Positions 1 to 7,100 of a stretch of 39,001 bases of DNA are shown piece by piece. Under the pieces are notes generated by a model, which worked only from the letters and a program-made list of their open reading frames with translations, had not been told where the DNA came from and ran no database searches. The stretch's first letter is position 1. Each line of letters starts with the position of its first letter. Source of the DNA: Planctomycetota bacterium (GTDB lineage: Bacteria > Planctomycetota > Phycisphaerae > SM23-33). The position numbers were made by a program, and so were the translations under genes. The stretch spans positions 1 through 39,001 of the forward strand of contig JACRIL010000056.1 of assembly GCA_016235825.1 (NCBI GenBank), given 5' to 3'.

Positions 1-176
1 CCCATCTCTTGCGGCAAATACTCCCATTGGGTGCCGGTTCGCAGAATGAAAAGAATGCCCTTCAAGGCTGCGCGATCCGGCAGTCGCGGCCGGCCTCCCT
101 TGGGCTTGGGAGGCTCCGGCGGCAAAAGTGGTTGGATGCGACGCCATCATTCGTCCGTAAGCAGCGGTTTGGCCAT
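1..176 (-). pseudogene. IS5-family transposase, N-terminal fragment with premature stop
   Basis: Translation from the ATG at 176 (minus strand) gives MAKPLLTDE, then TGA at 149-147, then WRRIQPLLPP and further sequence typical of the N-terminal DUF4096-like region of IS5 transposases, including GGRPRLPDRAALKGILF and LRTGTQWEYLP. The right-hand copy has TTA (Leu) at the TGA position, so this copy carries a nonsense mutation in its tenth codon. The sequence runs off the window, so only about 58 codons are seen. An AGGGAG ribosome binding site precedes the start. I infer that this copy makes no full-length transposase unless the stop is read through or translation restarts. Confidence 0.8.
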
Positions 177-249
177 AGTTGTGTCCTCCCTGACACAGAA
201 TATTTATCGGCCAAACCATTGCTCAAAAACTAGGTTTTGTTAGAGTGCC
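1..249 (-). mobile_element. IS5-family insertion sequence, left copy (partial)
   Basis: Bases 1-249 are the reverse complement of the IS start also present at 38867-39001. The terminus reads GGCACTCTAACAAAACC and its outer edge is at 249. The adjoining flank, read in the IS direction, is TAA here and TTA at the other copy, which fits TNA/TA-type target choice in the IS5 family. The two copies are identical across the untranslated leader and differ at a few bases in the transposase. The window ends inside the element, so the other terminus is not visible. Confidence 0.85.
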
Positions 250-270
250 TTAAGCGGATCGTACAAATTT

Positions 271-582
271 GTGCTCTGGCTTTGCGGGCTTATGACGCTG
301 GGCATCGGGGCGCTGGGCATGTGGCTTTCAACGAAGCGCTGGCCGAGGCTGCTGGACCAGGAGGGCGCGACGCTCCGCAACGGCAAGCGACTGCTGTGGA
401 AGGACGTAACGGAGATAATTCCCGTTACGGTGGTTGATCCGCGGGGGCGAAGGATCACCGGCCGGCTGGATATAAAGTTCGGCAAGGACAAGCTGAAGAT
501 CGTGCCGCAGTCGCTGGCCGAGGGGCAGGCCGTGATGGATTTCATCGCCGCCGTCCTGAAAACCGACCTTGCCACAGGTTGA
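271..582 (+). CDS. Membrane-anchored small protein, 5' end removed by the IS
   Basis: The product has one N-terminal membrane helix (LWLCGLMTLGIGALGMWL) followed by about 75 residues of soluble domain (DQEGATLRNGKRLLWKDVTE and onward) that looks like a small beta-rich, PH-like module. The frame is open upstream of the GTG at 271, back through SYKF to codon 250-252, and meets a stop (TAG, 241-243) only inside the IS end. The native start is therefore probably missing, replaced by the IS. The GTG at 271 has no convincing ribosome binding site. The gene may be a 5'-truncated remnant or may be expressed from a new start. No specific function is recognised. Confidence 0.5.
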   Translation: MLWLCGLMTLGIGALGMWLSTKRWPRLLDQEGATLRNGKRLLWKDVTEIIPVTVVDPRGRRITGRLDIKFGKDKLKIVPQSLAEGQAVMDFIAAVLKTDLATG

Positions 583-679
583 CTCCGGCGAAATTCGCGG
601 CTAAAAGCGTTACATCGGGCTGACAGCGGAAAGTCGGCGCTCAGGCCCCGAAATTTTCGCAGAGAAACAAACAGGAAAA

Positions 680-1252
680 GTGAATCTGACAATGGCGAAG
701 ATAAATCCGGACAAGGGCCGCGTGCTGGTCGGCAGGAAGCGTATCGCAGGCTGCGTCAGCCGGCTGGCGGACGAAATCAGGAAGACCTACGCCGGCCAGG
801 AAGAGCTGACGATTCTGGCCGTGCTGACCGGCTCGATGATTTTTTTATCCGACCTGATCCGGCGGCTTCCGATGCGGCTGCGGCTGGAGCTTGTCTGGAT
901 GACCTCGTTCTACGGCAGGCGTTCGCAGCAGGGTCCGCCGAAGTTCAAGATGGAGATTCCGCCGGGGCTGGGCGGCAGGCACGTGCTGGTGGTGGACGAC
1001 ATCCTCGATTCCGGCCAGACGCTCTCGCTCATAATGATGGGCGCGGCGTCGCAGAGGCCGGCGAGCCTGCGAAGCTGCGTTTTTCTGGCCAAGAAAAGAC
1101 CCGACCTGCCCGACCGCGTCAAGCCCGACTTCCTGGGCATTGAGATCGAGGATGAATTTGTGTTCGGGTACGGACTGGACTACGACAATCTCTACCGCAA
1201 CCTGCCCGACGTGATGGTGATGAAATCCGGCAGACGGAGCGGGAAGCCATGA
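680..1252 (+). CDS. hpt: Hypoxanthine phosphoribosyltransferase
   Basis: This is a purine-salvage enzyme that makes IMP or GMP from hypoxanthine or guanine and PRPP in the cytosol. The type I phosphoribosyltransferase signature is present: GSMIFLSDLIR near residue 51 (PRPP pyrophosphate loop), VVDDILDSGQT near residue 110 (PRPP-binding motif with the two acidic residues), and DEFVFGYGLDYDNLYRNLP near residue 155 (purine pocket and C-terminal signature). The length of about 186-190 residues is normal. The start is either GTG at 680 or ATG at 692: AGGA at 673-676 is 3 nt from the first and 15 nt from the second, so neither is ideal. The TGA stop overlaps the ATG of the next gene by 4 bp, indicating translational coupling. 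Confidence 0.93.
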   Translation: MNLTMAKINPDKGRVLVGRKRIAGCVSRLADEIRKTYAGQEELTILAVLTGSMIFLSDLIRRLPMRLRLELVWMTSFYGRRSQQGPPKFKMEIPPGLGGRHVLVVDDILDSGQTLSLIMMGAASQRPASLRSCVFLAKKRPDLPDRVKPDFLGIEIEDEFVFGYGLDYDNLYRNLPDVMVMKSGRRSGKP

Positions 1253-1788
1253 CTCCATCGGCCCAGCCGGCCAGCCCGGTCGTCGCCGTCGCCAAGAGCG
1301 TCCCGGCGGAGATGCTCGAGGGCGGCGAGATCATCATACTGGCCGTCAGGCCCAGCGGGTGGTTCGTCATACTCGACAGCCTGGCCGTTCTGATCCTGGC
1401 CGGCGCGCTTGCGGCGGGGCTGAAGATAGTCTCGGATATGCCGCAGGTGCAATTGCCGATAGATATGAGGACGGGCCTGACCGCCATCTGCGGGCTGGTA
1501 TGGCTGCAACTGCTGATCGCCTGTTTCCGCTGGGCCGGCCGGCTTTACATACTGACCAATCGCCGCGTGATGACCATTCGCGGGGTCCTGAGGCCCAACG
1601 TCAGCCAGTGCCATCTCCGGCGGCTGGCGGGCGCGGACCTGCGGGGCAACCTGTGCGAACGGATTCTGGGCCTGGGGACCGTAAAATTCCGGACCGTCGA
1701 GACGCAGGAAGTTCCGGGCGACTGGGAAAAAATTTCCCGCCCGGCGCAGGTCGTCAGGAAGATTCAGGAGGCGATGTCCAGGAGCTGA
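1249..1788 (+). CDS. Membrane protein with bacterial PH domain (bPH_2-like)
   Basis: The 179-residue protein has two predicted membrane helices (about residues 37-60, FVILDSLAVLILAGALAAGL, and about 78-95, LTAICGLVWLQLLIACF), followed by a cytosolic bPH_2/DUF304-like domain. The hallmark is YILTNRRVMTIRGVL near residue 102, the first strands of that domain. It overlaps hpt by 4 bp (ATGA), so the two are probably co-transcribed. The domain family is widespread and usually of unknown function; no substrate can be named. Together with the truncated product at 271-582 it forms a pair of small membrane-plus-domain proteins around hpt. Confidence 0.7.
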   Translation: MTPSAQPASPVVAVAKSVPAEMLEGGEIIILAVRPSGWFVILDSLAVLILAGALAAGLKIVSDMPQVQLPIDMRTGLTAICGLVWLQLLIACFRWAGRLYILTNRRVMTIRGVLRPNVSQCHLRRLAGADLRGNLCERILGLGTVKFRTVETQEVPGDWEKISRPAQVVRKIQEAMSRS

Positions 1789-1812
1789 ACGGCCCGGCGA
1801 AGCCCGTTCCGA

Positions 1813-2109
1813 TTATCCAACAGCCTTCGCGCCCGACACGTCAAAACAGACACCCTTTACGGGCACATATTCCGACGGCCCGAAGTTTCTCGTCGCCATC
1901 TTCCTGGCGGCCGCCTGAAAATGCCTGTTTGCCTCCTGTATCCTGCCAAGACAAAAGAGGATATAGCCGGCGTCGGTCAAGGCGTCGTAGTCGTCGGGAT
2001 TGTCCATCAGGTGCTCGTGGAGCAGTTCCAGGGCGGTCTCGTATTCGCCGCGATACTTCAGGTCCAGCCGCCTGGTCGGCATGTTTATGTATGTCTGATT
2101 ATAAGCCAT
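1813..2109 (-). CDS. Small tetratricopeptide-repeat-like protein
   Basis: The 98-residue product starts MAYNQTYINMPTRR. Its middle matches TPR logic: YRGEYETALELLHEHLMDNP is followed by DDYDALTDAGYILFCLGRIQ and EANRHFQAAARKM, giving two to three helical hairpins with the conserved Gly/Ala/Tyr pattern. I chose ATG 2109 because AGGA lies 4-7 nt upstream. The frame is open further upstream to 2271, but that part is Pro-rich and lacks TPR character. It is convergent with the PH-domain gene, with stops 24 bp apart. It is probably a protein-protein interaction module; no partner can be named. Confidence 0.65.
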   Translation of the reverse strand: MAYNQTYINMPTRRLDLKYRGEYETALELLHEHLMDNPDDYDALTDAGYILFCLGRIQEANRHFQAAARKMATRNFGPSEYVPVKGVCFDVSGAKAVG

Positions 2110-2327
2110 ATATTCCTTTATTTGACGCCAAGGCAGGAAAATGCAAACCTTGTGCCAGTTTGCGGGCGGCGGGGATATTTTTGCCGGATTACCTGTTGGC
2201 CTTTTTGTTCCCTTGTCAGCGCCAATGAGTCGGCAGTATAATGGGGTCGGCTGAGTCAGGGATACGCTCATCGGGACAAAGGCGCGTCAGGTGAATTCCA
2301 CACCGGCTCATTCAGGGAGATGTCATT

Positions 2328-2600
2328 ATGGGCAAGGCTCATGTCGATCCGGCGGAACTGCGCCGCTTTGCGAGCGAGTTGAACCGCTTTAACAATGAAC
2401 TGGAAACCCTGCTGGGCGGCCTGCACGGCAAGCTGCGAAATCTGGAACAAACCTGGCGCGATCAGGAACAGCACAAGTTCACCGAGGAATTCGAGCAGAC
2501 CATGAAACTCCTGGGCGGTTTCCTGGAACATTCACGCGAGCACGCGGCCTTTCTGGCCAAGAAAGCCTCGCTGGCAGAGGATTACCTTAAACAGCGTTAG
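2328..2600 (+). CDS. WXG100-like (ESAT-6 superfamily) small protein
   Basis: The 90-residue, all-helical protein has the size and layout of WXG100 secretion substrates: helix 1 (PAELRRFASELNRFNNELET), a turn containing TWRDQEQHKF near residues 44-53, and helix 2 (EEFEQTMKLLGGFLEHSREH). The turn motif is W-R-D rather than W-x-G, with the following Phe conserved. AGGGAGA at 2314-2320 is spaced 7 nt from the ATG. Downstream lie the coiled-coil gene, another W-R-D small gene and a large FtsK/EccC-type ATPase, which is why I assign it to a type VII secretion-like locus. Secretion itself is inference. It has no signal peptide, as expected for the family. Confidence 0.75.
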   Translation: MGKAHVDPAELRRFASELNRFNNELETLLGGLHGKLRNLEQTWRDQEQHKFTEEFEQTMKLLGGFLEHSREHAAFLAKKASLAEDYLKQR

Positions 2601-2602
2601 CC

Positions 2603-2757
2603 GCCCGTTGAAAAAGTAGCATGGGCATCTTGCCCATGAGTATCACGGCCGTCCCGGCCGTGGATTTTGTTGTTTTCTGCATATTTCAGGGGCAGGATGC
2701 CCCTGATACTCATGGACGAGACGTCCATGCTGCTGTAAAAGGACTTTTTCAACGGGC
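2603..2757 (+). repeat. Four-hairpin dispersed element with terminal inverted repeats, copy A
   Basis: The element is bounded by perfect 15-bp inverted repeats, GCCCGTTGAAAAAGT at 2603-2617 and its complement at 2743-2757. Inside are four hairpins: CATGGGCA/TGCCCATG (2620-2638), CACGGCCG/CGGCCGTG (2644-2662), CAGGGGCA/TGCCCCTG (2687-2705) and CATGGACG/CGTCCATG (2711-2729), each with a 3-nt loop. ATGAGTATC (2636-2644) can also pair with GATACTCAT (2705-2713). A diverged copy is at 28689-28837. The open frame across it is not a gene. Confidence 0.9.
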
Positions 2758-2836
2758 TGTTAGCCGAGAGTATTGTTACAAAGCATCAAGGCGTATGTGT
2801 CATTGACAGCCGGTTTTGACAGTTTTGACAGAATAA

Positions 2837-3086
2837 TTTATTTCGCCCATTCAGGGCTTGAATATTGATGTGGACCGAATTCCCAGGGCGTTGCCCTGGG
2901 CTGTAATATTACGCCCCTTTGGGGCTGCATGATTTGGCCAGTATTTACAAACTTGGCAATTAAAGGATATGAAGAGCCGGGCAATGGATGTTAACGCCCT
3001 GAAAGGGCAAAATATGATAGCCCAGGGCAACGCCCTGGGAAAATGGGCGAATTTAAAAGAGTAAAGCCCTGAAGGGGCGAAATAAG
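2837..3086. repeat. Large palindromic repeat of about 250 bp
   Basis: The two arms are imperfect inverted copies. TTTATTTCGCCCATTCAGGG near 2837 mirrors the sequence ending near 3086, and TCCCAGGGCGTTGCCCTGGG near 2881 mirrors 3021-3041. Each arm also contains its own hairpin (CCCAGGGC-GTT-GCCCTGGG and CCCAGGGC-AAC-GCCCTGGG). It lies between the WXG100-like gene and the coiled-coil gene. Apart from this element and the one at 2603-2757, I see nothing coding between 2601 and 3156. Confidence 0.8.
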
Positions 3087-3156
3087 GCTGGTTGAATTCG
3101 CCATTCCGATAGTCAAAAGACCTTCATAGCGTTGTAGTATTAGCAGGATTTGTCCG

Positions 3157-3879
3157 GTGAGAATAGAAAGCGTTCTCCGGGCGGGGACTAAAAATCCGAG
3201 CATGGCCGAGATCAGAGTCGAATCCATCGAAGCGCTCCGCCGGCTGCGAACGGCGATTGTGAAGTTCATCGACGTCGGGCGATCCGCGATGATCGACGCC
3301 GAGATGGATTTGCAGCAGACCATGCAATGGGTGCAGAACGAACAGACGGCCTACTGGAAGGGTCAGATTCAAAAACGCACCGAGGCGGTGGTCCAGGCAA
3401 GGCAGGCGCTGAGAGACAAGAATCTTTTCAGGACGACAATATCTTCGTCGGTCGATACGATAGATGAGGAAAAGGCTCTGGCCAGGGCCGGCAGGGCGCT
3501 GGAGGAGGCCGAGCGTAAATCGGCCGCTTCCCAACGATGGGCTCACCGCCTGCCGCAGGAAAGCGCGCAGTACAACGGCGCGGCCCAGCGAATGCGGAAC
3601 CAGACGGAAATTCGTTTGCCCGAATCGATCGCGCGGCTGGACCAGATGGCAGAGTCTCTGGAGGCATATTTGGCCCTGGAAGCGCCGGCGGGAACGGCCG
3701 CGAGTGCGGCAATCGGCGAGGATTCATCCGGGGTTCGGGAGCCGGCGGCCCGGAGCATGTCGCGGGGCGAAGACGCCGCGGCGTCGGAACCTCGCGCGGA
3801 TGCCCCCGAACCGCCGGGAGCGAAGGAAAACAAACTGGACGCCGGCCCTGACGCGCCGCGGGGAAACGATAAATCATGA
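3157..3879 (+). CDS. Coiled-coil protein of the type VII-like locus
   Basis: The product is 240 residues from GTG 3157, or 225 from ATG 3202. It is helical and strongly charged from IEALRRLRTAIVKFIDVGRS to about residue 175, with WVQNEQTAYWKGQIQKRTEA as a distinctive stretch. The C-terminal 65 residues are a disordered Ala/Pro/Glu-rich tail. GTG 3157 has AGGA 8 nt upstream; ATG 3202 fits the start of the conserved helical part better but has a poor ribosome binding site. There is no signal peptide or membrane helix. Its TGA overlaps the next ATG by 4 bp, so it is coupled to the small W-R-D gene and lies just before the EccC-like ATPase. I infer a scaffold, chaperone or substrate role; no function is known to me. 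Confidence 0.65.
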   Translation: MRIESVLRAGTKNPSMAEIRVESIEALRRLRTAIVKFIDVGRSAMIDAEMDLQQTMQWVQNEQTAYWKGQIQKRTEAVVQARQALRDKNLFRTTISSSVDTIDEEKALARAGRALEEAERKSAASQRWAHRLPQESAQYNGAAQRMRNQTEIRLPESIARLDQMAESLEAYLALEAPAGTAASAAIGEDSSGVREPAARSMSRGEDAAASEPRADAPEPPGAKENKLDAGPDAPRGNDKS

Positions 3880-4088
3880 GCGTTGACTCGGCCCAGGCTA
3901 AACTGCACAGAGGGCTGCGGGATCTGATGGCGATCTGGTATGAGACCGCCGAAGCATGGCGCGATCCCAGAGCCGAGGAATTCGTCAGGGTGTATTTGCA
4001 GGAATTGGAAAAAGATCTGCGCGTAACGCTGTCGGCCATGGATCAATTGAAGACCGTCATCGGACAGGCCAGGAACGATTGCCAATAA
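3876..4088 (+). CDS. Second small W-x-D helical protein (WXG100-like)
   Basis: The 70-residue helical protein starts MSVDSAQAKLHRGLRDLMAI and contains ETAEAWRDPRAEEFVRVYLQ at about residues 24-43. The W-R-D plus downstream Phe matches TWRDQEQHKF in the WXG100-like protein at 2328-2600, so I read it as a second, shorter member of the same helical-hairpin fold. It overlaps the coiled-coil gene by ATGA and is followed 56 bp later by the ATPase gene, within one operon. There is no signal peptide. The length is below the usual 90-100 residues for WXG100, so this could instead be a cognate chaperone; confidence in the gene is higher than in the family. Confidence 0.65.
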   Translation: MSVDSAQAKLHRGLRDLMAIWYETAEAWRDPRAEEFVRVYLQELEKDLRVTLSAMDQLKTVIGQARNDCQ

Positions 4089-4144
4089 CCGCCCGGCCAA
4101 AGGACGGCCGGACAGATTTTCGCCCGGAAAGGCGGATTGGAAAC

Positions 4145-7100
4145 ATGAGTGAACAGGTGCAAGCCGTCGGGGACGGCCGGGAACCGGACGCCAAGGCCGG
4201 CCATGCGGCCCTGCAGCGGATGGCACTGCGGGATTTGTGGCGGCTTTCGCGCGAATGCACACAGCGCCGGCAGGCCGCCGAAACGCGGCTGAAGGACATA
4301 ACCGAGCAGACCGATCGCCATCACTCGCTTCTGGGAACCCGGCTCAAAGAGCGCAGCGCCCGTCTGCGCCAGGATCAGGATCGCAAGGCGGCGGCCAGGC
4401 AGCAGGACCTCAAAACGAGGGAAACTCATGCCGGCAAACAGTTGGAGGAATCGCTTGCCCGGCGCCTGAAACAGGTCAGGGATGAAGTGGAATCGGCGCA
4501 GGTCAATCTGAGCCAGCAGCAGGAAGACGCCCAATGGGTGGCCGAAAGCATGGCCGAAGCCGCCGCTCAGGACGCGCTAAAGAACGTTCGTGAGTGCCAG
4601 CGGAAAGGGGACGAACTGCTGGCAAAACTGAAGGAGACGATCCAGCGGACGCAAAAGGCGATCCATCGGCTGGGCCACAAGCCTGCCGTAACGGACGGCG
4701 GCCCGGAAGAAACGGTCAAAATCGAGTCGGAGGGATCGCCTGGCCAGCGGTTTGCGGCATATGTTACAACCGCCGAGCAACTGCTGGCTCGCATGGAACG
4801 CATGACGCTGGCCGTTTGGATACGGGGCCTGTGGCCGTGGATTACAATATTGCTGCTCGCTGCGGCCGGCGGAGGAGCGGGGTACCTGGCTTGGCTTATC
4901 CGATCCTTGGGCGGACAAGAGGGACTCGGCCCGGCTTTCATGGCCAGTTTGGGCGCCGCGGCTGGATTCCTGCTGGCGTTTTTGGTGGTTGTCTGCCTGT
5001 GGCTGGCGGTCGGCAGAAGGCTGCGGGCATGCGAGCGGGAGATTTACACCGCCGCCGCGACGGCACGCGCGTGGCACCAGCGATGGATAGACGAGACGGC
5101 GGCACACGCCAAATATCGCAAGGACCAGGCCGATCACAATCGCAAGGCGGAACTGGAAAAAACACATCATCGCTTCAAGCCGATCATGTCGAATACGGAA
5201 CATATAGCGGCCGAACGCCTGAAGGCGGCGGAGAAACAGGCCGCTGCCGAACGCGAAAACTGGACTCGCGCCAGCCGTGAAAAGCTGGCGAAGATGGAAG
5301 ATGAAATCCGCCAGGCCAAGACGAAACTGGAAACCCGTATCGCGCGGTGGACGGAATTGAACCAGACGCATCGGGATCGGACGCTCCGGAAAACCCGGGA
5401 AGATTACGAGCGCGAGATGGGGTCGATCCAGGAAGCCTGGGATGCCGGCCAGGCGCGAGTCGGGCGGATGATGAAGGAGACCGCGCAATTCACCGGGGCG
5501 ACTATGCGGGAGTGGGACGATCCGGCGTGGAATAAATGGACCCCGCCCACGGACTTTCCGCAGGTGGTGCGTTTCGGCCGGCTGGTAGTGGATGTCAAGG
5601 GGATAATGAGCGGCCTGCCGCGGCAGCGGCCTTACGACCTGGGCCTGCCCGCGAAGTTCGAGTTGCCGGCGCTGCTGGCCTTTCCGGACGGGGCGTCGGT
5701 GCTGCTGGAAAGCGGCCTGGATGAGCGCAGCGCGGCGGTCGCGGCGCTCCAGGCGATGATGACGCGGATACTGACATCTCTGCCGCCCGGGCGGGCGCAT
5801 TTCACGCTCATCGATCCAGTCGGCCTGGGGCGGAATTTCGCCGGCTTCATGCATCTGGCCGACCACAACGAGCAGCTCGTCGGCCCGCGAATCTGGACCG
5901 AAACCGACCAGATCGACCAGCGGCTCGTGGACCTGACCAACCATATGGAAAACGTGATCCAGAAATATCTGCGAAACGAATTCGCCACCATCGACCAGTA
6001 CAACGCCCAGGCCGGCGAACTGGCCGAACCGTACCGGTTCCTGGTGATCGCCGATTTCCCGACGAATTTCAGCGACGACGCCGTGCATCGCATCGCGGCG
6101 ATAATGAGCAGCGGCGCCCGCTGCGGCGTGTATTGCCTGATCGCCTCCGATCCGGGCCGGCCCCTGCCGGGCTCAACCACGCCGGACATGCTGCGCAAAC
6201 ACGCGGTCAACCTGGTTTACCGCGACGGAAAGTTCGTCTGGCGCGACGAGGTGTACGAACCCTATCAGCTTGTGCCCGATTCGCCGGCGCCGGAAACGTT
6301 CCTGACGGGAATTTTGCACAAGGTGGGCGAGGCGGCAATTGACGCCAGCCGCGTGCAAGTGCCCTTCGCCGCCATCGCCCCGCAGCCCGGGCAAATGTGG
6401 TCGCGGCGCTGCGATCAGGAACTCGTGGTGCCCGCCGGACGAACCGGGGCGACCCGCCAGCACGCCCTGCGGCTGGGCAAGGGTATGGCGCAGCACGCCC
6501 TCATTGCCGGCAAGACCGGCTCGGGCAAATCCACGCTGCTGCACGTGCTGGTTACGAACCTTGCGATGTGGTACAGCCCGCAGGAGGTCGAGTTCTACCT
6601 GATTGACTTCAAGAAGGGCGTGGAGTTCAAGACCTACGCCACCCATCGCGTGCCGCACGCGCGGGCGGTGGCCATCGAAAGCGACCGCGAATTCGGCCTG
6701 AGCGTGCTATTTCGCCTGGACGAGGAACTGAAACGCCGCGGCGAACTCTTCCGGGCCTCCGGCGTCCAGGACCTCGCCGGCTACCGGCAGACGTCCGGCG
6801 CCAAACCGATGCCGCGAGTGCTGCTCATGGTCGATGAATTCCAGGAATTTTTCAGCGAGGACGACAAGATCGCCCAGGACGCCGGCCTGCTGCTCGACCG
6901 CCTCGTCCGCCAGGGCCGGGCGTTCGGCGTGCACGTGATCCTCAGCTCGCAGACCCTGTCGGGCTCCTCCGGCCTGTCGCGCAGCACGATCGGGCAGATG
7001 TCTGTCCGCGTGGCGCTTCAGTGCAACGAGTCCGACTCGCAACTCATCCTTTCGGACAGCAACACCGCCGCCAGGCTGCTCACCCGCCCGGGCGAGGCGG

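Noticed and set aside
2621..2806. Short open frame MGILPMSITAVPAVDF and onward
   Set aside because: It is produced by the four-hairpin repeat and the sequence just after it, not a gene.
2603..3086. CRISPR array
   Set aside because: Repeats are palindromic and not regularly spaced by unique spacers; no cas gene is present.
4577..6088. 503-codon minus-strand open frame
   Set aside because: It is antisense to the FtsK/EccC-like gene, and Arg/Pro-rich as shadows usually are.
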